The position numbers were made by a program, and so were the translations under genes. Below, piece after piece: positions 1-5,532 of a DNA stretch of 5,813 bases. Position 1 is the stretch's first letter, and each line of letters opens with the position of its first letter. Under the pieces are notes generated by a model. The model was not told the DNA's origin. It made no database searches and saw only the letters and a program-made list of their open reading frames with translations. The DNA is from Pseudomonadota bacterium (GTDB taxonomy: Bacteria > Pseudomonadota > Gammaproteobacteria > Pseudomonadales > Oleiphilaceae): positions 1 to 5,813 of the forward strand of contig JAEZAA010000029.1 in NCBI GenBank assembly GCA_023430625.1, given 5' to 3'.

Positions 1-89
1 ACCTGGGACAGGGCGATCTGGAAGAGTGGGGGCCGGGCGTCAATGCCGTGGAGCCAGACTGGGCGCTGTATCTGACCCAGTGGTTCTAG
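1..89 (+). CDS. C-terminal end of an unidentified protein (partial)
   Basis: A reading frame is open from the left edge (first whole codon at position 3) to a TAG stop at 87-89. It encodes 28 visible residues ending in a tryptophan- and acid-rich tail (…DWALYLTQWF). Two observations support a real gene end: the frame is open throughout, and a strong intrinsic terminator begins 17 bases after the stop. The fragment is too short for family assignment and I do not recognise it. The terminator separates it from the azoR operon, so it need not be functionally related. Confidence 0.55.
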   Translation, partial: LGQGDLEEWGPGVNAVEPDWALYLTQWF

Positions 90-105
90 CCGCCGCAACC
101 TATTG

Positions 106-126
106 GGCACCTCCGGTGCCTTTTTT
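106..126 (+). terminator. Rho-independent terminator of the upstream gene
   Basis: A perfect 6-bp GC-rich stem (GGCACC at 106-111 with GGTGCC at 115-120) closes a 3-base loop (TCC) and is followed at once by six T residues (121-126). This is the classic intrinsic terminator layout. It lies 17 bases after the upstream stop codon and before the AT-rich azoR control region, so it should insulate the azoR operon from read-through. Confidence 0.88.
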
Positions 127-138
127 AGGACCGTATTA

Positions 139-153
139 ATCTAAAAATTAGAT
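139..153. promoter_or_regulatory. Probable LysR-type operator, site 1 (recognition site)
   Basis: A perfect 15-bp inverted repeat, ATCTAA-AAA-TTAGAT, contains the T-N11-A core (140-152) typical of LysR-family boxes. The only regulator in the window is the LysR protein at the end of the operon that starts just downstream. If the -10 element is TACAGT at 199-204, transcription would start near 211 and this box would be centred near -65, the usual place for the primary LysR recognition site. The sequence and symmetry are observed; binding by the local regulator is inferred. Confidence 0.6.
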
Positions 154-175
154 GTATATGGCCAAAAATAAGCGT

Positions 176-204
176 TTTTTAATCTAAAATACATTGGTTA
201 CAGT
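176..204 (+). promoter_or_regulatory. Candidate promoter of the azoR operon
   Basis: TACAGT at 199-204 matches the sigma-70 -10 consensus at four of six positions. With a 17-bp spacer the -35 region would be TTTTTA at 176-181, a poor match, as is common for promoters needing a LysR activator. TAAAAT at 185-190 is a better -10 by sequence (five of six) but has no usable -35 and would place operator 1 at about -51. I prefer the first because of operator geometry. A strong Shine-Dalgarno, GAGGA at 226-230, sits 7 bases before the azoR ATG. Confidence 0.35.
179..197. promoter_or_regulatory. Probable LysR-type operator, site 2 (degenerate activation site)
   Basis: The 11-mer TTAATCTAAAA at 136-146 recurs exactly at 179-189, 43 bp downstream, which is close to four helical turns. 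Here the right half-site is degraded (ATTGG instead of TTAGAT). A strong upstream box plus a weaker copy near the -35/-10 region is the usual recognition-site/activation-site pair of LysR-controlled promoters. The repeat is certain; its role is inferred. Confidence 0.45.
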
Positions 205-237
205 AGGGTCATTGAACGCAGTAACGAGGACAGATCA

Positions 238-840
238 ATGACCAGACTTTTGAAGATCAATACCAGCGCCCGCAGTAACGGTAACGCCAACCGCCTCGGC
301 GACGAACTGGTCGAGGCCTGGGTCAGCGCCCGGCCGGAGACCCAAGTGACGGCCCGTGACTTCGGACGTGAACCGCTGCCCCATCTGAGCGAGGACGAGA
401 TCAACGCTTTCTTTACCCCCGCCGAGGCCCGCACGCCGGAGCAGCAGGAACTGGTGCGGACGTCGGATGAACTGGTCGCGGAGCTGAAAGCGACCGATGT
501 ACTGGTTCTGAGCGTGCCCATGTACAACTTTGGCATTCCCTCGACCCTGAAGGCGTACTTCGACCGGGTGGCGCGAGCCGGCATCACCTTCAAGTACACC
601 GCGGAAGGCCCGGTGGGGCTGCTGACTGGCAAGAAAGCCTACGTGGTGGCGGCGCGCGGTGGCCTGTACGCGGGCACCCCGAAGGACTTTCAGACCGCTT
701 ACCTGCGGGAGTTCCTGGGCTTTATCGGCATCACCGACGTGGAATTCATCTACGCCGAAGGCCTTAACCTGGGCGATGAGCACAAGGCCCAGGCGGAGGC
801 ACAAGCACGACAACAGATTCTGCAACTGGTTGCGGCCTGA
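238..840 (+). CDS. azoR: FMN-dependent NADH:quinone oxidoreductase / azoreductase (AzoR, formerly AcpD)
   Basis: This is a 200-residue cytosolic flavodoxin-fold enzyme, the usual AzoR length. AzoR is a homodimer that binds FMN and uses NADH to reduce quinones to hydroquinones in two-electron steps and to cleave azo bonds; the old name acyl carrier protein phosphodiesterase is a misnomer. Visible FMN-site motifs are the phosphate-binding loop NTSARSNGN (8-16), PMYNFGIPS (94-102; M95, Y96, N97 and F98 are numbered as in the E. coli enzyme) and ARGG (139-142). The C-terminal part GFIGITDVEFIYAEGLNLG (161-179) is also typical. The ATG follows GAGGA by 7 bases. It is the first gene of an operon: the pirin gene starts 32 bases later with a strong Shine-Dalgarno, then a LysR regulator. 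A probable LysR operator pair lies just upstream. Family assignment is firm; the natural substrate is not known. Confidence 0.95.
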   Translation: MTRLLKINTSARSNGNANRLGDELVEAWVSARPETQVTARDFGREPLPHLSEDEINAFFTPAEARTPEQQELVRTSDELVAELKATDVLVLSVPMYNFGIPSTLKAYFDRVARAGITFKYTAEGPVGLLTGKKAYVVAARGGLYAGTPKDFQTAYLREFLGFIGITDVEFIYAEGLNLGDEHKAQAEAQARQQILQLVAA

Positions 841-853
841 GAGGCCGCCAACC
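828..853 (+). promoter_or_regulatory. GC-rich hairpin across the azoR stop codon
   Basis: GGTTGCGGCC (828-837) pairs with GGCCG-C-CAACC (843-853) to form ten base pairs with one bulged C (848) and a 5-base loop holding the TGA stop. No T-run follows, so it is not a standard terminator. It ends a few bases before the pirin Shine-Dalgarno (GGGGAGGAG, about 859-867). It could block 3' exonucleases or adjust the azoR-to-pirin expression ratio. Only the pairing is observed. Confidence 0.45.
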
Positions 854-872
854 GTTCAGGGGAGGAGCGATT

Positions 873-1583
873 ATGTTAGAGATTCGCCACGCGCAGGCGC
901 GCGGCCATGCCAATCATGGCTGGCTTAACAGTTACCATACGTTTTCCTTCGCGGATTATTTCGACCCCGCTGAAATGGGCTGGGGCCCACTGCGGGTGAT
1001 CAACGATGATACCGTCGCCGGCGGCCAGGGCTTCGGCACCCACCCGCACCGCAACATGGAGATCATCTCCTACGTGCTGGAGGGTGCGCTGGAGCACCGG
1101 GACACCATCGGCACCGGCTCGGTCATGCGGCCAGGCGATGTGCAGATGATGGAGGCGGGCAGCGGGATCGCCCACAGCGAGTTCAACCACTCGGCCACGG
1201 AGCCGGTGCATTTTCTCCAGATCTGGATTATGCCCAACAAGGCGGGCATCGAGCCCAGCTATCAACAGCGGCATTTCGCCGAGGCGGAGAAGCGGGGCAA
1301 GTTGCGCCTGATCGTGTCGCCGGACGGGCGGGACGACTCCCTGCGTATTCAGCAGGATGCCTCCGTCTACAGTGCGCTGCTCGATGGCGAGGAAGCCATC
1401 ACCTGGACCAAGGAGGCCTCGCGCTTGGCCTATCTGCACGTGGCACGGGGTGAGCTGCGGGTGAACGGGCTGGCGGTGAGTGCCGGCGACGGCATCAAGA
1501 TTGCGGGTGAAACCCGCCTGGTGCTGGAGCAGGGCAAGCAGGCGGAAGTGCTGCTGTTCGATCTCCCGAACCGCTCCCATTAA
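873..1583 (+). CDS. Pirin-family bicupin (YhhW-like, possible quercetin 2,3-dioxygenase)
   Basis: This 236-residue protein has a pirin N-terminal cupin (about 1-125) and a smaller C-terminal cupin (about 150-232), the layout of bacterial pirins such as E. coli YhhW. The metal-binding set is complete and numbered as in YhhW: H57 and H59 in THPHRNMEI, and H101 and E103 in HSEFNH. Other family hallmarks are WLNSYHTFSFADYFDP (17-32) and FLQIWIMP (114-121). Some pirins oxidatively open the flavonol quercetin with a bound metal; others are redox-sensing partners of other proteins, so quercetinase activity is possible but not shown here. No signal peptide is seen, so it should be cytosolic. The ATG at 873 follows the very strong GGGGAGGAG by about 5 bases. 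Its place between a quinone/azo reductase and a LysR regulator suggests a role with aromatic or redox-active compounds. Confidence 0.92.
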   Translation: MLEIRHAQARGHANHGWLNSYHTFSFADYFDPAEMGWGPLRVINDDTVAGGQGFGTHPHRNMEIISYVLEGALEHRDTIGTGSVMRPGDVQMMEAGSGIAHSEFNHSATEPVHFLQIWIMPNKAGIEPSYQQRHFAEAEKRGKLRLIVSPDGRDDSLRIQQDASVYSALLDGEEAITWTKEASRLAYLHVARGELRVNGLAVSAGDGIKIAGETRLVLEQGKQAEVLLFDLPNRSH

Positions 1584-1601
1584 GCCAAGGACTGCTCAGC
1601 C

Positions 1602-2516
1602 ATGAAGATTCCCCGCACCAGCCTGGAGCAATGGCGCATCCTGCAGGCCATCGTCGACAAGGGCGGTTATGCCCAGGCGGCGGAGGTCCTGCACCGCAGC
1701 CAGTCGTCCGTGAGCTACGCCATGAAACAGCTGCAGGAGCAGCTCGGGGTTCAGCTGCTGAGCATCGAGGGCCGCAAGGCCCGGCTCACGGACTGTGGCG
1801 CCACCCTGCTGGCCCGGGCCCGGCATTTGCTGGATGACGCCCTCAAGCTGGAGGAACTGGCCGGCAGCCTCAAGCACGGCTGGGAGGCACAGGTGCGGCT
1901 GGTGGTGGACGTGGCCTATCCCTCCCATTTGCTGCTGCAGGCGCTGCGGGATTTTTCCCAGGCTCATCCCAACACCGAAATCCAGTTGCGGGAGGTGGTG
2001 CTGTCCGGCGCGGAAGAGGCCCTGCTGTCCGATGAGGCGGATCTGGTCATCGGCACCAGGGTGCCCCAGGGCTCGCTCGGCGACCTGTTGCTGGAGGTAA
2101 CCTTTGTCGCCGTCGCCCATCCCGATCACCCTCTGCATCAACTGCAGCGGGAAGTGACGCAGGATGATCTGGCGCGCGAGATGCAATTGGTGATCCGCGA
2201 TTCGGGCCGGCAAAGCCCTCGCAACGAAGGCTGGCTCGGCGCCGCCAAGCGCTGGACCGTCACCAGCCTGGAAACCGCCCTGGCGACCGTGAGCAGTGGG
2301 CTTGGCTTTGCCTGGCTGCCGGAGCACATGATCCGTCAGCAGATCCAGGCCGGGCGGGTGAAGCCGCTTGCCATGAGCGCGGGACAGCGGCGCCAGGTGC
2401 CCCTGTACCTGATCTTCGCGCAGCCGGAACTGGCAGGTCCTGCGACAAGGCGGTTGGCGGATATAATCCGTGATACGGCCGTTGGTCTGGAATCTACCTT
2501 AGAGCAGGGCTCTTGA
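1602..2516 (+). CDS. LysR-family transcriptional regulator, probable regulator of its own operon
   Basis: This is a 304-residue LysR-type regulator, full length for the family. The N-terminal winged helix-turn-helix spans about 1-65, with the recognition region AAEVLHRSQSSVSYAMKQL (26-44) and the wing GRKARLT (57-63). A linker helix (about 66-92) leads to a periplasmic-binding-protein-like effector domain (about 96-295), with the usual domain-2 segment SSGLGFAWLPEHMI (231-244). Only one cysteine (C65) is evident, in the wing region, so a two-cysteine OxyR-type switch is unlikely. The ATG follows AAGGA (1587-1591) by 10 bases and lies 18 bases after the pirin stop, so it is probably co-transcribed with azoR and pirin. 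The T-N11-A boxes upstream of azoR are its likely targets, which would make it autoregulatory. The inducer is unknown; quinones or other aromatic electrophiles fit the neighbours. No T-rich intrinsic terminator follows the gene. Confidence 0.93.
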   Translation: MKIPRTSLEQWRILQAIVDKGGYAQAAEVLHRSQSSVSYAMKQLQEQLGVQLLSIEGRKARLTDCGATLLARARHLLDDALKLEELAGSLKHGWEAQVRLVVDVAYPSHLLLQALRDFSQAHPNTEIQLREVVLSGAEEALLSDEADLVIGTRVPQGSLGDLLLEVTFVAVAHPDHPLHQLQREVTQDDLAREMQLVIRDSGRQSPRNEGWLGAAKRWTVTSLETALATVSSGLGFAWLPEHMIRQQIQAGRVKPLAMSAGQRRQVPLYLIFAQPELAGPATRRLADIIRDTAVGLESTLEQGS

Positions 2517-2524
2517 GTGGGTAG

Positions 2525-2553
2525 CCTGCTGCACTCGTTTTCGTCGAAGCAGG
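2525..2553 (+). other. Short inverted repeat just after the LysR gene
   Basis: CCTGCT (2525-2530) pairs with AGCAGG (2548-2553) around a 17-base loop, eight bases after the LysR stop codon. The stem is short and no T-run follows, so it is at best a weak 3'-end structure and may be chance. Confidence 0.25.
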
Positions 2554-2557
2554 TAGT

Positions 2558-2681
2558 AACTCCCCTCTCCCGCTATGCGGGAGAGGGGCAGGGGGTGAGG
2601 GTGACTCAGGCGCGTGAGGAATTTACCACGTACGTGACTGCTAGACCCTCACCCCAGCCCTCTCCCAGGGGGAGAGGGAGT
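2558..2681. repeat. Inverted pair of REP-like repeats (REPIN- or MITE-like element)
   Basis: Two related GC-rich palindromic units face each other. The left unit holds a perfect 12-bp stem (2562-2573 with 2577-2588, loop TAT) followed by GGGGTGAGGGT at 2592-2602. The right unit is the same pattern reversed: ACCCTCACCCC at 2645-2655, then a 9-bp stem (2658-2666 with 2670-2678, loop AGG). The outer ends also match in inverted form (TAACTCCCCTCTCCC on the left against TTACTCCCTCTCCC on the right, read from the other strand). The whole 124-bp block can therefore fold as one long imperfect hairpin around a roughly 42-bp spacer, or as two local hairpins. Repeats of this CCCTCTCCC…GGGAGAGGG type are scattered between genes in many proteobacterial genomes and are a known source of false predicted peptides such as LSPWERAGVRV, which this copy also encodes. 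It contains no transposase. It occupies most of the LysR-EamA gap and could protect or stop transcripts, though no T-run follows either hairpin. Confidence 0.8.
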
Positions 2682-2727
2682 AAAAAAGAGTAATTTGGAA
2701 GTAGAGTACATCGACCAAAAGGAAGTC

Positions 2728-3621
2728 ATGGTGAAGACCGCAACACCCCAGGCGCACGGACTCGTGCTGCTTTCCACCCTGCTGGTTGCGGGCTCCTTCA
2801 TCGCCGCCGCCCCGCTGGCGCAACTGATCAACCCCTATTCGCTGACCCTGCTGCGCTTTCTTCTGGCGGCGGTCCTGTTGGCACCGGTGGTGCTGTTGAA
2901 TCCGACACTGCGGCCACGGGTGCTGCCGGCGCTACCGCGCACCCTGATCAACAGCTTTTTGTTCTCGGCGTTTTTCGTTTGCATGTTCGAGGCGCAGCAA
3001 ACCACGAGCTCCCTGAACACCGCCGCCATCTACACCCTGGTGCCCGTGATCACGGCAATTCTCAGCCTGTTCCTGCTGGGCGAGCGTTTCACCCTGAAAC
3101 GGATCCTGGCCTACGGGCTGGGCATTATTGGCGCCTGCTGGGTGATCTTCGAGGGCGAGCTCGACGCCTTCCTCAGTTTGCGGTTGAACCGGGGCGATCT
3201 GGTATTCCTGCTGGGTACCCTGCTGATGGGCGGCTATGCGGTGTCGATGCGCAAGCTGTATCGGGGCGACCCGATGATCGTGCTGGTGTTCGGCATTCTG
3301 GTGGGTGGCGTGCTCTGGATGAGCCTGGCGCTGCTGCTCACCGGCAGCCGCCTCGACTGGCAGCAGTTGGATCTGGAAGCGTTCGGCTACATGGCCTATC
3401 TGGTGCTCGGCGCGACGCTCGCGACCGTATACATCTTTCAGCGGGCCACGGTGGCGCTCAGCCCCAGCCGGGTGAACGCCTATGTCTACCTGAATCCGGC
3501 CTGCGTCGCCTTGCTGGCATTGATCCTGGGGCAGGGGGAGATACCACTGGCGGTGGTGCCGGGGATTGTGATTTCGGCGGTTGCGACGCTGGTGTTGCAG
3601 CGCAGTGCGGACAAGCACTAG
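2728..3621 (+). CDS. EamA/DMT-superfamily inner-membrane transporter (RhaT/YdcZ-type permease)
   Basis: This 297-residue, very hydrophobic protein is the right length for a two-domain EamA permease with ten membrane helices. Two homologous five-helix halves cover about 10-142 and 157-292. EamA hallmarks include NPYSLTLLRFLLAA (35-48), SSLNTAAIYTLVPVITAILSL (94-114) followed by LLGERFTLKRILAYGLGIIG (116-135) in the first half, and ATVALSPSRVNAYVYLNPACV (240-260) with LALILGQGEIP (263-273) in the second. Family members export or import amino acids, purines, sugars or other metabolites; nothing here fixes the substrate. The ATG at 2728 is preferred because AAGGA (2719-2723) lies just upstream. 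An in-frame TTG at 2695 would add 11 charged residues without a comparable ribosome site. The gene appears to be a single unit after the REP-like pair, and I see no convincing sigma-70 promoter in the 46 bases between them. Its TAG stop lies within a CTAG shared with the convergent ABC ATPase gene. Confidence 0.9.
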   Translation: MVKTATPQAHGLVLLSTLLVAGSFIAAAPLAQLINPYSLTLLRFLLAAVLLAPVVLLNPTLRPRVLPALPRTLINSFLFSAFFVCMFEAQQTTSSLNTAAIYTLVPVITAILSLFLLGERFTLKRILAYGLGIIGACWVIFEGELDAFLSLRLNRGDLVFLLGTLLMGGYAVSMRKLYRGDPMIVLVFGILVGGVLWMSLALLLTGSRLDWQQLDLEAFGYMAYLVLGATLATVYIFQRATVALSPSRVNAYVYLNPACVALLALILGQGEIPLAVVPGIVISAVATLVLQRSADKH

Positions 3622-4328
3622 ATCGGTATTTCATCCCGAACCAGCCGCCCATCCACCAGTTCCAGCGTCCGATCACACTGCGCCGACAGGCGCGGGTCAT
3701 GGGTCACCAGCAGCACCGCACAACCAAATCGCTCATTGAACCGCCGAAACAGCGCGAAGATATCCGCCGCCGTGCGGGTATCCAGGTTGCCGGTGGGTTC
3801 ATCCGCCAGCAGCAGAGCGGGGTGGGTGACCAGGGCGCGGGCAATGGCGACCCGTTGCTGCTGGCCACCGGACAGCTGGTTGGGGCGGCGGTCCGCCAGC
3901 TTTTCCAAGCCGACTTCCGCCAGCAAGTCACGGGCACGCTCGATGAGCTCAGGCGCGGGCTTGCCGCCAGTCACCATCAATGGCATCAAGACGTTTTCCA
4001 GCACGGTAAACGCCTGAATCAGATGATGGAACTGGAACACGAAGCCAATGGAGCGCCCGCGCAGGTTGGTGCGCCCGGTATCGTCCATGGCGCTGGTGGG
4101 TTGGCCCAGCAGGTAAAGTTCACCACTGGTGAGGCTATCCAGCAGGCCGATGATGTTGAGCAAGGTGCTCTTGCCGGAACCGGACGGGCCCACCAGCGCG
4201 GCGAAATCGCTGCGGCGCAGGCTGAGATCGATGCCATGCAGCACCTCGGTCTCGGTGGGCATGCCCAGGTTATAGGACTTGCGCACGCCCTCCAGGCGCA
4301 GGACCTGCTGGCTGTGGACGTCAGACAT
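3618..4328 (-). CDS. ABC exporter ATP-binding subunit (MacB/LolD-type ATPase)
   Basis: This is a 236-residue cytoplasmic ATPase with every nucleotide-binding motif intact: Walker A GPSGSGKST (47-55), Q-loop Q99 in FVFQFHHL, signature LSGGQQQR (152-159), Walker B LLLADE (172-177), D-loop NLD (181-183) and switch histidine H210. The FQFHHL segment and the ADEPTGNLD block are typical of the MacB/LolD/DevA branch, which works with FtsX-fold permeases by moving periplasmic cargo outward rather than across the inner membrane. The start at 4328 (MSDVHSQQ) is chosen because the frame upstream encodes an arginine-rich, non-family extension lying inside the permease gene. It overlaps the permease end by 8 bp (ATGTCTGA). 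No good Shine-Dalgarno is visible before it, so translation is probably coupled to that of the permease. Its TAG stop uses the same CTAG as the facing EamA gene. The substrate is unknown. Confidence 0.93.
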   Translation of the reverse strand: MSDVHSQQVLRLEGVRKSYNLGMPTETEVLHGIDLSLRRSDFAALVGPSGSGKSTLLNIIGLLDSLTSGELYLLGQPTSAMDDTGRTNLRGRSIGFVFQFHHLIQAFTVLENVLMPLMVTGGKPAPELIERARDLLAEVGLEKLADRRPNQLSGGQQQRVAIARALVTHPALLLADEPTGNLDTRTAADIFALFRRFNERFGCAVLLVTHDPRLSAQCDRTLELVDGRLVRDEIPI

Positions 4329-5523
4329 AGCGGATCGCCGCCACTGGGTTGAGGCGGGCCGCCCGCTGCGCCGGCACTGCCGCCGAGACCACACCGGTCA
4401 GGGTGGCAACCGCCATGGCGGCCAGGATCAGCACCGGCGAAACGGGGATGAAGAACAGCCCCGGGCCTAAATTGTTGAAGATCCAGACCATGCCCCAGCC
4501 GGTGAAGCTGCCGACCAACGAACCACTCAGCCCCAGCACCGCGCCCTGGATCAGGAACACCCCCAGCATCTGCTGACGGCTGGTGCCCATGGCCCGCAGG
4601 ATGCCGATTTCGCGGGTGCGCTGCACCACGCTCACCGACAGCACGCTGGCAATCCCCAACGCCACCGACACCGCCACGAACAGGCTGATCATGGTGGTGG
4701 ACATGCGTTGGGAGCGCAGGGCGTTCATCAACTCGCCGTTGGTCTCCATCCAGCTCTCGGCCTTGAGCCCGGTGAGGCGGCGGATGCGCTCGGCGACGTC
4801 GCTAGCGGCGAAGATGTCCCGCACCGTGACGTCGATTTCCGTCGCGCCGCCCGGCAGCCCCGTCAGCGATTGCGCCTGCTTGAGATCCAGATACACATAG
4901 CGGGTATCCAAGTCCCGCACGCCCAGCTCGAAGATTCCCGTCACGTTGATCACACTGGTCTGGTCCTCGCCCGTATCCAGGCGAATCTTGTCGCCCACCC
5001 GCACCCCCAGGTTCTCCGCCAGCAGCACGCCGATGACGCCATCGCCCGCGCCCACGCGGAACTCGCCGGAGATGATGTCCTCGGTGATGGGGATGATCTT
5101 CTGGTAGCGGGGCAGGTCGATCCCGATCAATGCCACGGTTTCGATGGCTTCATTACGCCGGGCAAAGGCCGGCCCGGACACCACCGGCGACACCGCCGTC
5201 ACCCCCGGCAGGTTGTCGAGCACCATCAGGATGCGCTGCCAGTTGTTGATGGAGCGCAGCCGTTGCGGGCGCTTGTCCTCCCGCAGCAGTTGGATGGTGC
5301 CCGGCGCCGGCGGCAGGATCTGGTTGGCTTCGGTGGCCCGTTCGATGCGGATGTGGGATTGGGTGCCCAGGGTGCGGTCGATGATGTTCTCCTGCAGCCC
5401 GTTGATCAGCGCCGTGATGAAGACGATGACCGCCACTCCCACCGCGATGCCCACCAGGATCAGGATGGTTTGGGCGCGGCCATCACGCAGGAACTTGAGG
5501 GCGATGGTGGACTCGATCCACAT
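4321..5523 (-). CDS. ABC exporter permease, FtsX/MacB-type (MacB_PCD plus FtsX domains)
   Basis: This 400-residue inner-membrane protein shows the four-helix plan of the FtsX/MacB/LolC group. TM1 is at about 19-41 after a short cytoplasmic start, a large periplasmic domain follows at about 42-275, and TM2-TM4 lie at about 276-300, 319-345 and 363-385. The cytoplasmic coupling segment after TM2, QRTREIGILRAMGTSRQQML (301-320), and the C-terminal PAQRAARLNPVAAIRYV (384-400) are family signatures. Unlike MacB it carries no fused ATPase; that role falls to the next gene, which overlaps by 8 bp. The ATG at 5523 follows GAGG (5534-5531), which overlaps the TGA of the adaptor gene, with a 7-base spacer. 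The three genes thus form one tightly packed operon. Such permeases use ATP hydrolysis to drive mechanical transmission through the periplasm with an adaptor, and usually an outer-membrane channel encoded elsewhere. Cargo cannot be told from the sequence. Confidence 0.92.
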   Translation of the reverse strand: MWIESTIALKFLRDGRAQTILILVGIAVGVAVIVFITALINGLQENIIDRTLGTQSHIRIERATEANQILPPAPGTIQLLREDKRPQRLRSINNWQRILMVLDNLPGVTAVSPVVSGPAFARRNEAIETVALIGIDLPRYQKIIPITEDIISGEFRVGAGDGVIGVLLAENLGVRVGDKIRLDTGEDQTSVINVTGIFELGVRDLDTRYVYLDLKQAQSLTGLPGGATEIDVTVRDIFAASDVAERIRRLTGLKAESWMETNGELMNALRSQRMSTTMISLFVAVSVALGIASVLSVSVVQRTREIGILRAMGTSRQQMLGVFLIQGAVLGLSGSLVGSFTGWGMVWIFNNLGPGLFFIPVSPVLILAAMAVATLTGVVSAAVPAQRAARLNPVAAIRYV

Positions 5524-5532
5524 GGCCGAACC

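Noticed and set aside
217..280. Short repeats around the azoR start (CGCAGTAACG at 217-226 and 271-280; AGATCAAT near 232 and 254)
   Set aside because: The copies are short, partly coding, and their order is swapped. There is no symmetry or spacing pattern to suggest an operator, so chance is the simplest explanation.
876..2327. Long minus-strand frames opposite the pirin and LysR genes
   Set aside because: They are complements of well-supported genes, lack ribosome sites and encode no recognisable domain.
2562..2588. Strong hairpin as an intrinsic terminator of the LysR gene
   Set aside because: The stem is perfect, but the bases that follow are G-rich with no T-run, and the hairpin is fully explained as one unit of the REP-like pair.
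2695..2727. TTG start giving an EamA protein 11 residues longer
   Set aside because: The ATG at 2728 has AAGGA just upstream and begins at the usual distance from the first membrane helix.
2641..2831. Two 60-codon minus-strand frames beginning near 2830
   Set aside because: Their C-terminal ends (such as LSPWERAGVRV) are translations of the REP-like repeat, a known source of false small proteins, and the rest is antisense to the EamA start.
2979..4352. A 457-codon plus-strand open frame covering the EamA gene and the antisense of the ABC ATPase
   Set aside because: It is out of frame with a clear EamA protein and antisense to a clear ATPase. The translation is rich in G, R, Q and H with no domain, as expected for a shadow in GC-rich DNA.
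4329..4394. A longer start for the ATPase, adding 22 residues
   Set aside because: The added residues are arginine- and serine-rich, do not belong to the family and lie within the coding end of the permease. The start at 4328 gives the normal N-terminus.
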